DNA of 64,000 bases, taken from positions 1 to 64,000 of the forward strand of contig JAOTOM010002648.1 of assembly GCA_034440615.1 (NCBI GenBank), written 5' to 3'. The translations under genes were made by a program, and so were the position numbers. This document shows positions 24,901 to 38,500 of the stretch, one piece after another (the first letter of the stretch is position 1; every line of letters starts with the position of its first letter). The notes below the pieces were generated by a model. That model saw only the letters and a list, made by a program, of their open reading frames with translations, did not search any database and was not told the origin of the DNA. The DNA is from Ashinkailepas kermadecensis. Lineage: Eukaryota; Arthropoda; Thecostraca; Neolepadidae.

Positions 24901-27900
24901 TGGATTTCAAGTGAGGTTAGCTGGTGGTCGTAACAAAATGGTCTGTTTTCAGGCCTTGTGACCGGATTTTAGCCAGCTTGACCTGGAATAGCTTCAATTG
25001 TGTTGTAGGATGTCTGCTACCCTAAAGGCCACCTACGGTTGGTTTTGCATCGACACCACAAAGTAGCAATGCAGACACTTGGCTGCCGATCTGAAACACG
25101 GAAACTTGTATAGTAATCTAGATCAACATTTGGCATATGGTTGGTACAAATATTTTAGAAAACACTGTCGGTCTTAATTTTAATTTTATTCCATGCATCG
25201 GCGAATTATCTGAAAATGTAATAATGCAGAATAAATGGCAAAATCTGCAAATGTTTGTTTTAAAAATATACCACCTTGAAATCGGAGCTCGAGTCTCATC
25301 AACTAGAATGTGTTTATGACTATGGTGTAGCATGTTTCCCAGGGTTTGATTTGTGCTCCGTCATCCTGCATGTGGAGAGGAATCTTTGGAGCAATCGAAT
25401 ATAGAGAGGATATTTTTTTTCTTCAAATATGTGAGACCAGAACATCAGTTTGCGCTTTCCAGTGGATCTCGAGCATTTTGTCACAGAGCAGTTCATTAAT
25501 AAACATGATTCAACCTCTAAATTAGAAAACTGAGGGGGGGATACTTTTCTGGAGAGGATAATGTTCTTGACAGGATAATGTTCTGGAAAGGATGATTTTC
25601 TGGAGGGGATGATATTTTGCAAGAGCATAATTTTATAGAGAGGCTGATGTTCTGGAAAAAGAAATCCACGAACAGCCTATTTTTCCAACCCTGATGTTGG
25701 GTGATGTTGATCCCTACCTAGCAGTCGGTGATGCTTTGCTGTGTGTCAGTTCCTTGTTCCCGCCTGTGTGGCGGCCTGGGTGTGGTGCTCTAATGACTGG
25801 GGTGCGGCCTGAGGCCAGCGCCAGCCATCCACTCCCGCGTCGCTCTCCGTACTGCCGGCGTTACAGATATGTTGACAGTTCCAGCATGGTCAGTTTCATG
25901 TAATGGGTTTTTGGTTGCGAAAAAAACAGTAGTAATACTTCGTAGACAAAACTGAAGTATTTTTATCACAGGTGAAGCATTTACGGCATAATTGAATAAT
26001 TTCATTTGAGGGTTGCTATCGATTTAAAGCCTTCTCGTAGCAATGACGTCACACACGCGGCATCTCGAAGCGGCCAAGCCCGAAACACACAGGGAACCAT
26101 GCGTTGGATTTTCCACGCAAAGTTTTTAAACCGATTCGCGTCATGGATACTAAGGCGAGGGCTTGTGATACTGAAATGTTACCAATTTTTACGAAAACAT
26201 GCAGCTTGGAATGGTAGGTAATCTATTATTGTGGTATTATTGAAATAGTAGGTAATCTATTATGCAGCAATTAACGTTTTCGTTTCAAATCTGTCGCAGT
26301 GCGGTGCGTACAAACAGCACAAGTCTGTACTGTGTTTATGGGTAAAATGAGTAAAATAATGGAAAAGAGAATGATATAAATTATGTGTGGCGTAGCTGAA
26401 CAAACACCATTGTTTGTTCCCTCTCAGCAAACCAGAAGCTGTTTATGCCTGGTTCCATAACTGACATTCCATAGTGGGGTAAACTGCAAGCTGCATCCCA
26501 ATGTAAGTTCTTGATAAATAGTCAATGAAAAGCAAGGCTGTAGAAGACCAGGTAGAACGCTCCGCTTCCCAAAAAGGTAGACGCTTGAGAGCACCATCAA
26601 TTCTATAAAATTGAGCCGACCAATCAGCGTTTGACGACCTCCGCCGATCGTAGCAATAGTAAAGGCCGTAGGACAAAACTTGTGGAAGGTATTATCCATA
26701 TATTATTCCATTTTTTCGTTCTAATTTTCTACAAAGGCATTCTTGCTACTTTAATATTGATCTTTCATACTACTTTATCACAATGTCACCGCTGATAGGG
26801 GAAATAAATTGGTATTTGTGTGGATGTCACCGGTTTCGCCGCACTAAAGACAAAATGTGTTTGTTTAGACCGACGGAGGTCGTCAAACGCTGATTGGTCG
26901 GCTCAAGCGTCTCCCTTTTTTTATTGGACTACAATGCTGGAGCGCACCCCCCTGATGAAAAGCATGCCAAGTTTATTTTAATTAGTGAATATTGAACATT
27001 TCACATCACATGATTGGTAAAATACATGGGCAAATACATCGAGATTCAGTTGAAATGCACATGTGTATTGTGATAGTTTGGCAAATGTCATAACATACCT
27101 TCAAGCAGTATTGTGATGGAACAGAGTGGGTAATATGCCTGCTCCAATTACTGCAATACATTGATGATTTCCATGGAGATATTGCAAAAAGGGACTGCTA
27201 TCAAATTATAAATTACAGGAATGGTGTGGTTATACGCTATGGATTTTACACAAGGTACACATGTTTTCAGGTTTATATCTATGTGGAATGCCAGGCATGT
27301 TGTGGAATTTTAATGAGCTTACTTGCAGGGAGATATACATTGTGCGTGTGTAGCAGTTCATGCAATCAATTATCAACAGGTGTAGTCAGACATGATCAGC
27401 TATCCGCAAATATAGGCTGGCATGATCAATCATATGTAGGTGTCGAGCAACATAATCAGTGATCAGTAGATGTAGGCTAATGCCATACAAGATCTTCGAA
27501 CAGCATTTTGATGAAGCAGAGTGAGTCAGATGCCCCTTGTAATGGCTGCCGTATTTTGATGATCTTGGTGGAGATCATGCAAAAAAAGGATGACTATCCA
27601 ATGGAAAATTGATTGATCCATTAGGTAGAACTGTCATGAACTTTAATTGGAGGATGTGGATGTTTTGGTTGATTATTTGCATGGAATTTTAATATTAGAT
27701 ATATTATATATATTATGGAAATTGAATGGGCGTTCTTACAGGGAGATATGAATTGTGCAGGTGTAGCAATTAATGTAATCAATTATCAATAGGTGTAGGC
27801 AGACATGATCAGCTGCTTGCGGGTGTAGGCTGACATGATAAATAGTACGTAGGTAGGTGTAGAGCAACATGAGCAGGTGTAGGCCAATGCCATCCAACAT

Positions 27901-30900
27901 CTTCAAGCAGCATTCTGATGATGCAATGTGAGTAACATACCCTCTGCAATTGCTGCCATATTTTATGAAGTTGATGGAAGTAATGTAAAAAGGGATTACT
28001 AATAAAATGGAAAATTGAAGTGATTCATTAGCTAGAACTGCTATGGATTTTAGATGGAGGACAAGAATTGTTGGCTTAATTTTTACATGGAATCTCAGCC
28101 ATTTTGAGGAAGTTCACTGAGCTTGAAAAAAGGATTACAAGTATGCTACTGCCGGGTTTTCTGCAGTTTTTGCAAAATGTAATGACAGTCTGCGTCTGTG
28201 TAACAGTCACAATAATGCCATCATTGTGCTTTGATGTATTCACGATATAAATTTTGAATACATTTTATCTCCATGAAGCAAAGTGGATGGGTTTGGTTTT
28301 CAGGTTTGGTTAGGTATCTTGAAAACGTTTTAAAAAATAATAGTTTTTTTAGAACATCCACCTTTTTCTTAAATAAAGGTTAGGCCAGGTTACCTTAGGT
28401 TTGTTTTTTTTTTTTTTTTTAAAGAGCAAAAATTGTTTGAATTTTGCGCACTTTTTCAGATAATTTTTCCTTGGGAGGTTAGGCTATGTTAGGTTACGTT
28501 ATGCTACACTTTTTCTTTTTTTCATTATTTTTATCCTATATTATCCATCTCCAAGCCCTTTTTTGGTGTTATTTTGCCAGCCAACTGAAAAGTATGCATT
28601 TGCAGAGAGAATGAGTGGCCACATCATGTTGACCACATTCATAAACATTGCGCTGGAAAAAAAAATTCAAAAATTGCTTTAAAGCACAAATTTGCTAAAT
28701 GTTTTGCCATCTTCAGCATGCTACACTCAGCAAGAAAATGTCAATTCTCTTCACTTAATGCTAATAGGAAAAGGTTGTGGACATCCATGGTTCCAACGGG
28801 ATGGATAATAACAAGTCACAGTTCCCATTTTTGTACAAAAACAAGAAGTGCTTTTATTTTGTGATAGTTTTCACAAAAATTGAAGATAAAATCACCGTTT
28901 TCAAGCTAAACCTTGATATGAAAAACATCAATGTTTACACTTCTGAGCAAAGTACTCTGGTTCCAGTCTCCCTCCTCGTCCTTGGGTATATTCACGCCTA
29001 GCAAAATACTCATGCCCCTATCTATCATAGTCATATGCATAGAAATGTTCGTCGCAGCAAGCGGGGCCACTGGCAGAGATCAGCGGACTGTCTCGGCATG
29101 CAGAATCGCTCGACTACTTCCTCATCTTGTCGTACGTCGGGAGGCCGATGAATATTACTTCTGGCTTACTTACAGTTGCATTTATGTTCCTTGGCACAAA
29201 CAATAATAATAGCGTCGTTTTCTACGATTCATTTGCCCCTGGCCATCGGATGCGATCCAAGCTAAAGCTGTCGCAATTATTGCGAATTGGTAGCGTCCCA
29301 AATGGAAGATATAATGGGCGGCAGTCAAGTATCGCTGAACTCTACATATTTGACGTCACATATATTTTGACCAATCAGAAAGCGAGGCATTCTGGGGCGC
29401 TTCTTTGAATTATTTAAGTAATTTAGGAATACAAAGGAATGACACCACCATCTTTAACATAAAAATAATTAGTGAAACTTGGGAAAAAAATGCGGTCTGT
29501 CCCGACATGAAGCTTGTCCATTGTCAGCCGTGCACTTCCGCTTCCCTCTCCGTACGGCCGGGCGTTACAGATATTAGGACAGTTCCAGCATCGTCATCCC
29601 TCCACTGACGCTTCGTTCTCCGTACAGCCGGGCGTTACCGATATTTAGACAGTGGTGGGCCACGGCGAGAGTTGCACCTGCTCGCCGTCAGTGATGTTGC
29701 GGCTCGCTTCGGGGTGGGCATGCTGCCGGTATGATGAAACCGCACTGAAGTGTCTGTCGACAGCGAGGGCTGCTGCTGACCGGTTTGTTTTGGACACGTA
29801 ATGGCCTCGCCACACCACATCCGCTCACGACCGCGCCAACCCAGCCATGCCCCAAGCCACAGCCAACTACCACCCAACCATATGCCAAGCCAGAGCACTT
29901 TCTCCTTTGCTCCGGTTCCCATTTGTGGACACGGGTGCCATAGGTTTGTTTCACTCAACAGCCGGATTCCGTCACGAATGCCGACTTTCTTGCCGCGCTT
30001 ACGTTTTGAGCGTGGGCGAGAGCATGTCTTGTTTCTTTCTCATTCTGCGCAATAATCTGGATTTGGAGCTGTTAGAGAATCATTCCATGCTCATAGAATA
30101 TGATCAGGAATAAACTTACTTGGACTCTCCTCCGATAATGACATCTCTTGTTGACAGCACTAAATATTTATGAGAAGGAACAAACTGCTGGCGTTGCACT
30201 ATCTTCGATCCACTGTGGGTAGTAAGCGTCAACAATGGATTGTCGGTGTTACAGCCGGCTGCTCATTGCTCATAAATGGTGGCGACGCCGTGTCACTGCC
30301 CTGCGGCAGCTGGCAGTCGGCTCATTACGGGCGACCGAGTCGAATGCCTTCTGTAGATCAGTGTGACGCGGTATCGGTGCCACTGTTCGACGCTCGAGCA
30401 CGTGGCATTGCGTCGCTGGTTGGCGTGATGACGTCATGTCCGGTCCGCGGCGATGTTCTGGTTTTGCGCCGGATCACCCTCGCCGGATCACCCTCGCCGG
30501 ATCACCCTCGCCGGATCACCGCCGGATCACCCTCGCGTGTGCTTATGGACACGCACACTAGGCACGCTCATTTCGCCGAAAGTGTGAAAAGTTACAGCTT
30601 GAACAAGTTTATCCCATGATTTAAGCCACATGGAGTCCATTGGGACGGAAACGTAATTGTTTTTTTTTTCGAGGGGTCGCGCATGGAGCCTAAGAAGTTT
30701 AGTTTTGTGTACTTTAGGTTATTTCGTATCTTGATAATTAATCAAGATAACTATATCAACTTGCACCTTTCCTGAACCGTTTGGATGGGTGAAGTCGCTT
30801 AACATCGAAATGAAAGCGCGACGATCCGTAGTTTAAAAGTTGTGCTCATTTTGAACCTACATATGGTATCCTTTCTCAGACTATTGGCATTGACGTACAT

Positions 30901-32501
30901 TACAGCCCTTTAATCAAGTTCATGAAGATGCTGGTATTAAAAGTCAATCTTACGTACATTGCACACAATGTACAGTCACGAAGTGTTGTGATAATAATAT
31001 AACACTGATGACAGAAACATGATGGGGACACGTTATTTCAAGCTCTGCTTCAGTTTCAGCCAATTAAGTGCATGTCGTCCACACTTTCAAATGTATTTTC
31101 AATATCAGTTAGGTTTCCCACGTGTAATATACCGGAGACATATGTGCATTGAATAACGCTTATGTTGTTAATCACTTATTACTGGTCATGAGGGCCGTAT
31201 GATCATCATGGTCGGTGCGCCCTAAAGCCCAAGTAACCAACCAACCAACCAACTTATTACTGGTCTGCAAATTGTTATCATGTCCATTACAATTGTCGTG
31301 TCAAGGGCATCGGTAGCTCAGTGGTTAAGATGAGCGTCTGGCACGCCGGAGGTACGGGGTTCGATTCCCCGCAATGCCCGCTCTTCCTGTCAGGGTGAGA
31401 GGCAGGCGACGCCATAAGGCCTCAGCTGCTGAGTGCGTCGTAAAGCCAGAATCCAATCCATGATAGCCGCTCCATTGCAGGTTAATGAATGAACATCCCG
31501 TCAAGAGTTCGAAGTGATGCATCCCCTCAACCTCAAATCTACCAGCAATGGAGATCAGGCAGGTGACCGCACGTAGTGGTCAAACATTAGGAAATAGTGG
31601 TCAAGGATTGGGGAATACGACTTGTACGCCAAATGTTGCACAGTCGGCCATCGTGATTACGGGTCATCGACCGGCATTTGCCAATCTTCCCAATCATTGG
31701 AGGAAGTAAGCCTCCGACCACAATCCTTGCAACTCTTGTTTTCATGAATAATACAGCAATAAGCAGGAAAGAGGCAGCATTAGCGATTGTACAGGACGTA
31801 CAATCTTTTCTTTTCTTTACAATGTTTCCGGAACATGGCCCATATCAATACTACGACACGATGATAATGTGAAAAGCTCCATATGTTGTGGATTGAATGA
31901 CGGATGAATGCATGAAAACCGGTTACGTTGTAGTTAACTTGGCTCTCGCATCTTGATCGACACATAAAACTATCATATGCGATACACTTACGTTCAGAAG
32001 TTGTCATACCATAGCTGCAATGCGTCAAATGACAATGTTGACTGGAAACAGTGCTCAATTTGTCTTACTTATGCAACTTAGAAACATGGCTATCGGTTCA
32101 TATTGCATTTCTTCCGCCATCTTACATTGTTATCACAACACCGAGTGACCGTACAGTCTATGTAAGATGAATTTGTCATGTACGCTTCTTTGTGAACTTG
32201 GTTAGAGGGCCGTAAAACACATGAATGCCCACAGGCTGAGAAAAGTCAACATATGTAGTTTTAAAACGAACCTAGCTTTCAAACCATGGGTCGCACCTCA
32301 CCTACTTTTGATTATAAACGTTTTTTTCCGAGATTATTCATATGAGGTACAGATTGATATAGTTCTCCTCATTAGTTTTCGAGATAGCAAAGTAGATCAA
32401 AATATCAGAACAGCGACACCCACACCAATACCAACACCAATACCAACACCAAAACCAACACCAATACCAACACCCACCACAGACGCGAACGCCACTGGTG
32501 C

Positions 32502-32592
<91 letters not shown>

Positions 32593-35500
32593 TACACATA
32601 CACCTTTTGGTCCGTAAGCCTTTTCAGACGAAGACTGTGTCGGTGATGGTAATGTAAGCCGGATGTGCGATGGACAGTGGCTGATCCAGCACTGCCCGTG
32701 GAACGGGCCGTGTTGATGGAGAGTCAGCCCACCGACACGCAATGTGGCCCGCGCCGGCAGCAGCAACAACACGACCCCAGTAGGTAGTACCTTGGCCGGC
32801 GTCGGCACCAACACGACCCCAGTAGGCATTACCTTGACCGGCGTCGATACCAACACGACCCCAGTAGGCATTGCCTTGACCGGCGTCGGCACCAACACGA
32901 CCCCAGTAGGCAGTACCTTGGCCGGCGTCGGCACCGACACGACCCCAGTAGGTAGTACCTTGGCCGGCGTCGGCACCAACACGACCCCAGGGGGCGCAAA
33001 ATGACCTTTGCAGTCGACGCGCCCATAAACACCAATTCATCATCAAGACGACCCCAGTAGGTAGTACCTTGGCCGGCGTTGGCACCAACACGACCCGAGT
33101 AGGTAGTACCTTGGCCGGCGTCGGCACCAACACGACCCCAGTAGGCAGTATCTTGGGCGGCGTCGGCACCAACACGACCCCAGTAGGTAGTACCTTGGCC
33201 GGCGTCGGCACCAACACGACCCCAGTAGGTAGTACCTTGGGCGGCGTCGGCACCAACACGACCCCAGTAGGCAGTATCTTGGGCGGCGTCGGCACCAACA
33301 CGACCCCAGTAGGCAGTACCTTGGGCGGCGTCGGCACCAACACGACCCCAGTAGGTAGTATCTTGGCCGGCGTCGGCACCAACACGACCCCAGTAGGCAG
33401 TATCTTTGGCGGCGTCGGCACCAACACGACCCCAGTAGGCAGTACCTTGGGCGGCGTCGGCACCAACACGACCCCAGTAGGTAGTATCTTGGGTGGCGTC
33501 GGCACCAATACGACCTGAGTAGGCAGTACCTTGGCCGGCGTCGGCACCAACACGACCCCATTAGGCAGTACCTTGGCCGGCGTCGGCACCAACACGACCC
33601 CAGTAGGCAGTACCTGGTCAGCGCTAGACAGCACTCATGACGGTGTCAGCCAGCTCCTCATGATCGATCCAGATGCAGATCCAGATGAGTCGGTGGAGCT
33701 GATCTCACCCGGGAGTGTGTGGAGTATTGTATCGCGTGCATGGGCGCTTTCTCTCGTGATCAGTATCACGGGGTGGGCGTCTTCCACGTTACTGAGCCCA
33801 CGCGACGGGCGGGATCCCTTTCACCGCTGGTGGCGCAGCTGGTTGGTTGGCTTCCAGTGCGGCGTGGGTGTGGTGTTTGGGCCCAGATTCAACGAACTGC
33901 ACGCAGTTTGTTGAATTCTTTCGTTGTCCTGGGAGGTGTAGCTGTATCACACTGCTTGTCCTTGGATAGGTAGCCGTGTCACACTGGCTGTCCTGGGAGA
34001 GAGCCGTGACACACTGACTGTCCTGGGAGAAGTAGCCGTGTCACACTGACTGTCCTGGGAGAAGTAGCCGTGTCACACTGACTGTCCTGGGAGAAGTAGC
34101 CGTGTCACACTGACTGTCTTGGGTGGTAGCTGTGTCACACTGACTGTCCTGGGAGAAGTAGCCGTGTCACACTGGCCGTCCTGGGAGGTGTAGCCGTGTC
34201 ACACTGGCCGTCCTGGGAGGGAGCTGTGTCACACTGACTGTCCTGGAAGGGAGCTGTGTTACACTGCTTCTGGGTGCACGTGACCAGCACACCAAATCAC
34301 CGGGAATAAATGCACACAAAAACGTAAAAAGTCTAACGAACAAAGTGTTAAATGGAAGAACTCAAAAGAGCAAAGTAAAAAGGGAAGACATTTGACGGGA
34401 AAAGCCGAACGGACAAGAACTCGAAGGCGTTAAATGGTCAAAATGACAAAAATGAAGTGGAAGTAGGTCAAAAGGACAAAAAAGTTAAGTGGAAACAGGT
34501 AGAAAGGAAATTGTCCAAAGAACGAAAGTAAAGAAGTCAGAACAGGTGCACTGCATAGCTAGGCACTTTGCAAGAGTTTTTGGATAATGGGAAATATTCG
34601 CGAGAATTTGAAATGAATAAGTTATGCGAACATTCCTTAATTTGTAGTGAAAACCTCCAGGACTCAAGAGGACAAAGATAATTCCGGCAATTCCTGAAGT
34701 CTCTCCGCACGACATTCGCTGGCTGAGGTGGGGGAGAGGTATTCGGTGCAATGCCATACTGAAGTCAAGGGGGGCTACGAGTTGCTGGAGCCATAGATAG
34801 ATGAAGGGAGTCCTGAGATGAAAAGGACATTGGGGAGGAATTGATGGAGCCTTATGGAAGAGGAGCTGAAGATACTTTTTGTAAGAGGAACCCTTGGAGT
34901 TGTTTGGGCTCTTAGATGTTATTTGAAGAGATCCACAGGAAGAAGCTGGTCAGCAATGGGCCCGTGAAGGCTCTCTGCGGTCGCCTTCCAGGGCCGTATT
35001 TACTTCATCGGCGAGGGCTCCTCAGGGGCCCATGACGTGCTGGGGAGAGGAATGCAGGCCTTTGCGCCCATCCCCTGGTTGCGCCTTTGCCCACAACCCT
35101 CTAACATCCAGCGGCCATGCTATCGCATAGGCCGAGGCCAGGTGGAGAGGTGCTCTCAGAGGGAAACTTTCAATGGGAAGATGCTAAATTTTAGGTAAAG
35201 CAAGACATCCCGGTGGAAAGCACTTCCACCGTTTCCAATGGTGTCGATGCCCAACATAAATACCTAAGCCCGTACTTCCAGTAGTCATCATACATCATCT
35301 TTGTGTTTTCATTCCCCTCTGAAAAAAAGAAAACCAATGTCTCTCTTGGCATTTTCAATTTTACTTGCTTTTGAGGCTTGACTTTTTGTCCGTGCACTTG
35401 TGCTAAATAGTTGCAGTTTGGCACGGGCCGCTATCCATCCTATTTGTTGTGTGCAAGGTCAGCGCCACTTGTGTGGGCGTCAGCGCCAGGCGCCGCCTGC

Positions 35501-38500
35501 TGATGTCTGCGCGGCTGGACAGCCGATCTGTCCAGCCGGAGCGGCCGTGGCCGAGTCCGTTCGGCTGCGTCTGGTTGGAGCTGGACAGCCGATATGTCCA
35601 GCCGGAGCGGTTGTGGCCGAGTCCGTTCGGCTGCGTCTGGTTGGAGCTGGACAGCCGATCTGTCCAGCCGGAGCGGCCGTGGCCGAGTCCGTTCGGTTGC
35701 GTTGGTTGGATCTGTGCGGGTTGTGGAGCTTGCTGGTTGGAGCTGGACAGCCGATCTGTCCAGCCGGAGCGGTTGTGGCTGAGTCCGTTCGGCTGCGTCT
35801 GGTTGGAGCTGGACAGCCGATCTGTCCAGCCGGAGCGGTTATGGCCGAGTCCGTTCGGCTGCGTCTGGTTGGAGCTGGACAGCCGATCTGTCCAGCCGGA
35901 GCGGTTGTGGCTGAGTCCGTTCGGCTGCGTCTGGTTGGAGCTGGACAGCCGATCTGTCCAGCCGGAACGGTTGTGGCTGAGTCCGTTCGGCTGCGTCTGG
36001 TTGGAGCTGGACAGCCGATCTGTCCAGCCGGAGCGGTTGTGGCCGAGTCCGTTCGGCTGCGTCTGGTTGGAGCTGGACAGCCGATCTGTCCAGCCGGAGC
36101 GGCTGTGGCCGAGTCCGTTCGGTTGCGTCTGGTTGGAGCTGGACAGCCGATCTGTCCAGCCGGAGCGGCTGTGGCCGAGTCCGTTCGGTTGCGTCTGGTT
36201 GGAGCTGGACAGCCGATCTGTCCAGCCGGAGCGGTTGTGGCTGAGTCCGTTCGGCTGCGTCTGGTTGCGTCCTGCCCAGCCCGCAGCGCCACCCGCTCAG
36301 CACGTGACGCCACTCCGGCTGACTGCTGCGAGTGGTGCGTAATTGTTGTTTTGCAATCGGTCACACTGTGGCTACCCTGGGTGCGAATTAATTACTGTCG
36401 TGACAGAGGCTTCCGCGCTGCACAAAGCACGCTCAACACATTTGCATCACATCCCTTCGTAGTGCAATGCTCCTCCTTTGGTCGTTTGTGCCTTCTTTAG
36501 CTTGGCTTTCGCTGCCGATTTCTCGGCGCATGCGGTAGTCGGTGCGCTGATCTCCGTTTCGCCGCCCTCGGGAGCTAGCCGGCGCCGACTCTGCCACTCT
36601 GGCGATGCATGCGCTCTCTCCTCTCCTCTCACCAGTGTCTGACCTGTTGCGCCACTGTGCGCCACCACTGTAGAAGGGTGTTGGTTGCCTGTCGAACGCA
36701 TGACTGGTAAACTGGATTTCGTATAAATACGTGTAAATTGTCTGTACGATAGTCGAACGGAAACCGCACTGAAATGGCGCGACCTTCTCGGCGCGATTTT
36801 CAAATGAGCCGGTGCCGGACACTATTCACGGTTGCATTGGTATCTGTTGAGGTGTGATGGTTGGAAGCTGTGTGGCAAAGGATATCCTCGCACCGGCGAA
36901 ATTTCGTCCGCGGGTACTTGGTCAGCTTTTCACGCTTTGAATGAGTAGCTGAGGCGTTTCCACGGGCAACTAACACGTTTCTTCCTTAGGAAAACCTGGA
37001 CATCATTGGCCAATACCGTCACGATATTCTCTGCTGAGAGGTGAGAGTGGCGCCACCTGAGGGCAACAACTAACTTGTACTTCTCTCTCAGCAGATAGAT
37101 GGCATGAAGGTGGGGATGAAGCGCTTATTACGTCACCAATACATGGCTATGCTCAGGTCTCCGTATCTTTTCCTTTCTCCCTTGACATAATCATTATTTT
37201 ATTACTACATCTTTTTCTTATCTCTGCAATTTCTGTTTTTCGCCTTTCTGTTCTGTTTCTCTTTTGTTCTTTACGTTGGTTTTCTTTAATTTGTCCAATA
37301 GATACATTATTTTACGCCTGTGCGCTTGCGTCTATAATTTTGTCTGATGTCATGTAGGTTTGCTCGTGTTCTTGTGTTTGTTGTTCTTGTCTTCTCGCGT
37401 CATATTTCGTTCCCTTTGCGTACGACGTAAAATTTTACTTATCGGCCTTTTTCTCGTATTTATTTTGGATTTGTTAAACTTCTATCATGTTCTGTGACAT
37501 GTCCAATTATTTCTCGCTTCATTTTTGTGTGCGCTCACCTCCATTTCTGCGCGACCTTTACTTCCGCTCAATGTTCTCGCCGGCCGACGTCTGGGTGGAT
37601 GTTTAGTTGCTCTCCCGGCCGCAGCACGTCGCCACATCCGTCCGTCAGCGCGAGCCCTGTTCCGTGTGCGCTCTGCCCGTGTTTTTGGCGGAGCGTATGC
37701 TGATCGAGCGGCGGCTCGTGCACCGCACGTGCTTCAAGTGCGCTCGCTGCGGCAGTCAGCTGTCCACCGCCAACTACTACATCACCGAGGACGGCCAGTT
37801 CTGCTGCGAGGTGTGCCCCGATGAAGAGGTAAGCTTCGGTGGTGTGGTATGCCCTTATGGGGAGGTGAGCTTCTGTGGTGTGGTATGCCCCTATGGGGAG
37901 GTGAACTTCTGTGGTGTGGTATGCCCCTATGGGGAGGTGAGCTTCTGTGGTGTGGTATGCCCCTATGGGGGAAGTGATGCTCTGTTAAGTGTGGCCCGAT
38001 GAGGTGAGGTTCTGTTGGATGAACTCTGGTAACGATGTGAGTTGCACATGTTTGGCGTGTCCCGATTAAGAACAAAAGTGTGGTCATGTGTGTCGTGTCT
38101 ATTGCGACAGATAGAGGTTTGTTCCCGTGGTTCTCTTGTAGACCATGTCAGTCTATTGAAGTCTGATACAACTGCAAAGTAGTAGCCGACAGTTTAGCGT
38201 GTGATGAATATCGTCATACGACCGCCTCCCCGCAGCCTCCCCGCAGCCTCCCCGCATCCTCCCTGCAGCCTCCCCGCAGCCTCCCCTGCAGCCTCCCCGC
38301 AGCCTCCCCGCAGCCTCCCCGCATCCTCCCTGCAGCCTCCCCGCAGCCTCCCCTGCAGCCTCCCCGCAGCCTCCCCGCAGCCTCCCCGCAGCCTCCCCTG
38401 CAGCCTCCCCGCAGCCTCCCCGCATCCTCCCCCGCAGCCTCCCCGCAGCCTCCCCTGCAGCCTCCCCGCAGCCTCCCCGCAGCCTCCCCTGCAGCCTCCC

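Noticed and set aside
28300..28510. Interstitial TTAGG telomere repeat
   Set aside because: GGTTAGG words are scattered and not in tandem, so they do not support a telomeric tract or a taxon call.
29635..29958. 107-codon minus-strand frame
   Set aside because: Trp/Gly-rich with no recognised motif and no splice or repeat context; treated as a chance ORF.
31307..31379. A genuine tRNA gene
   Set aside because: It folds like a tRNA, but continues into a body shared with 43163-43317, which has target duplications, so it is a SINE head.
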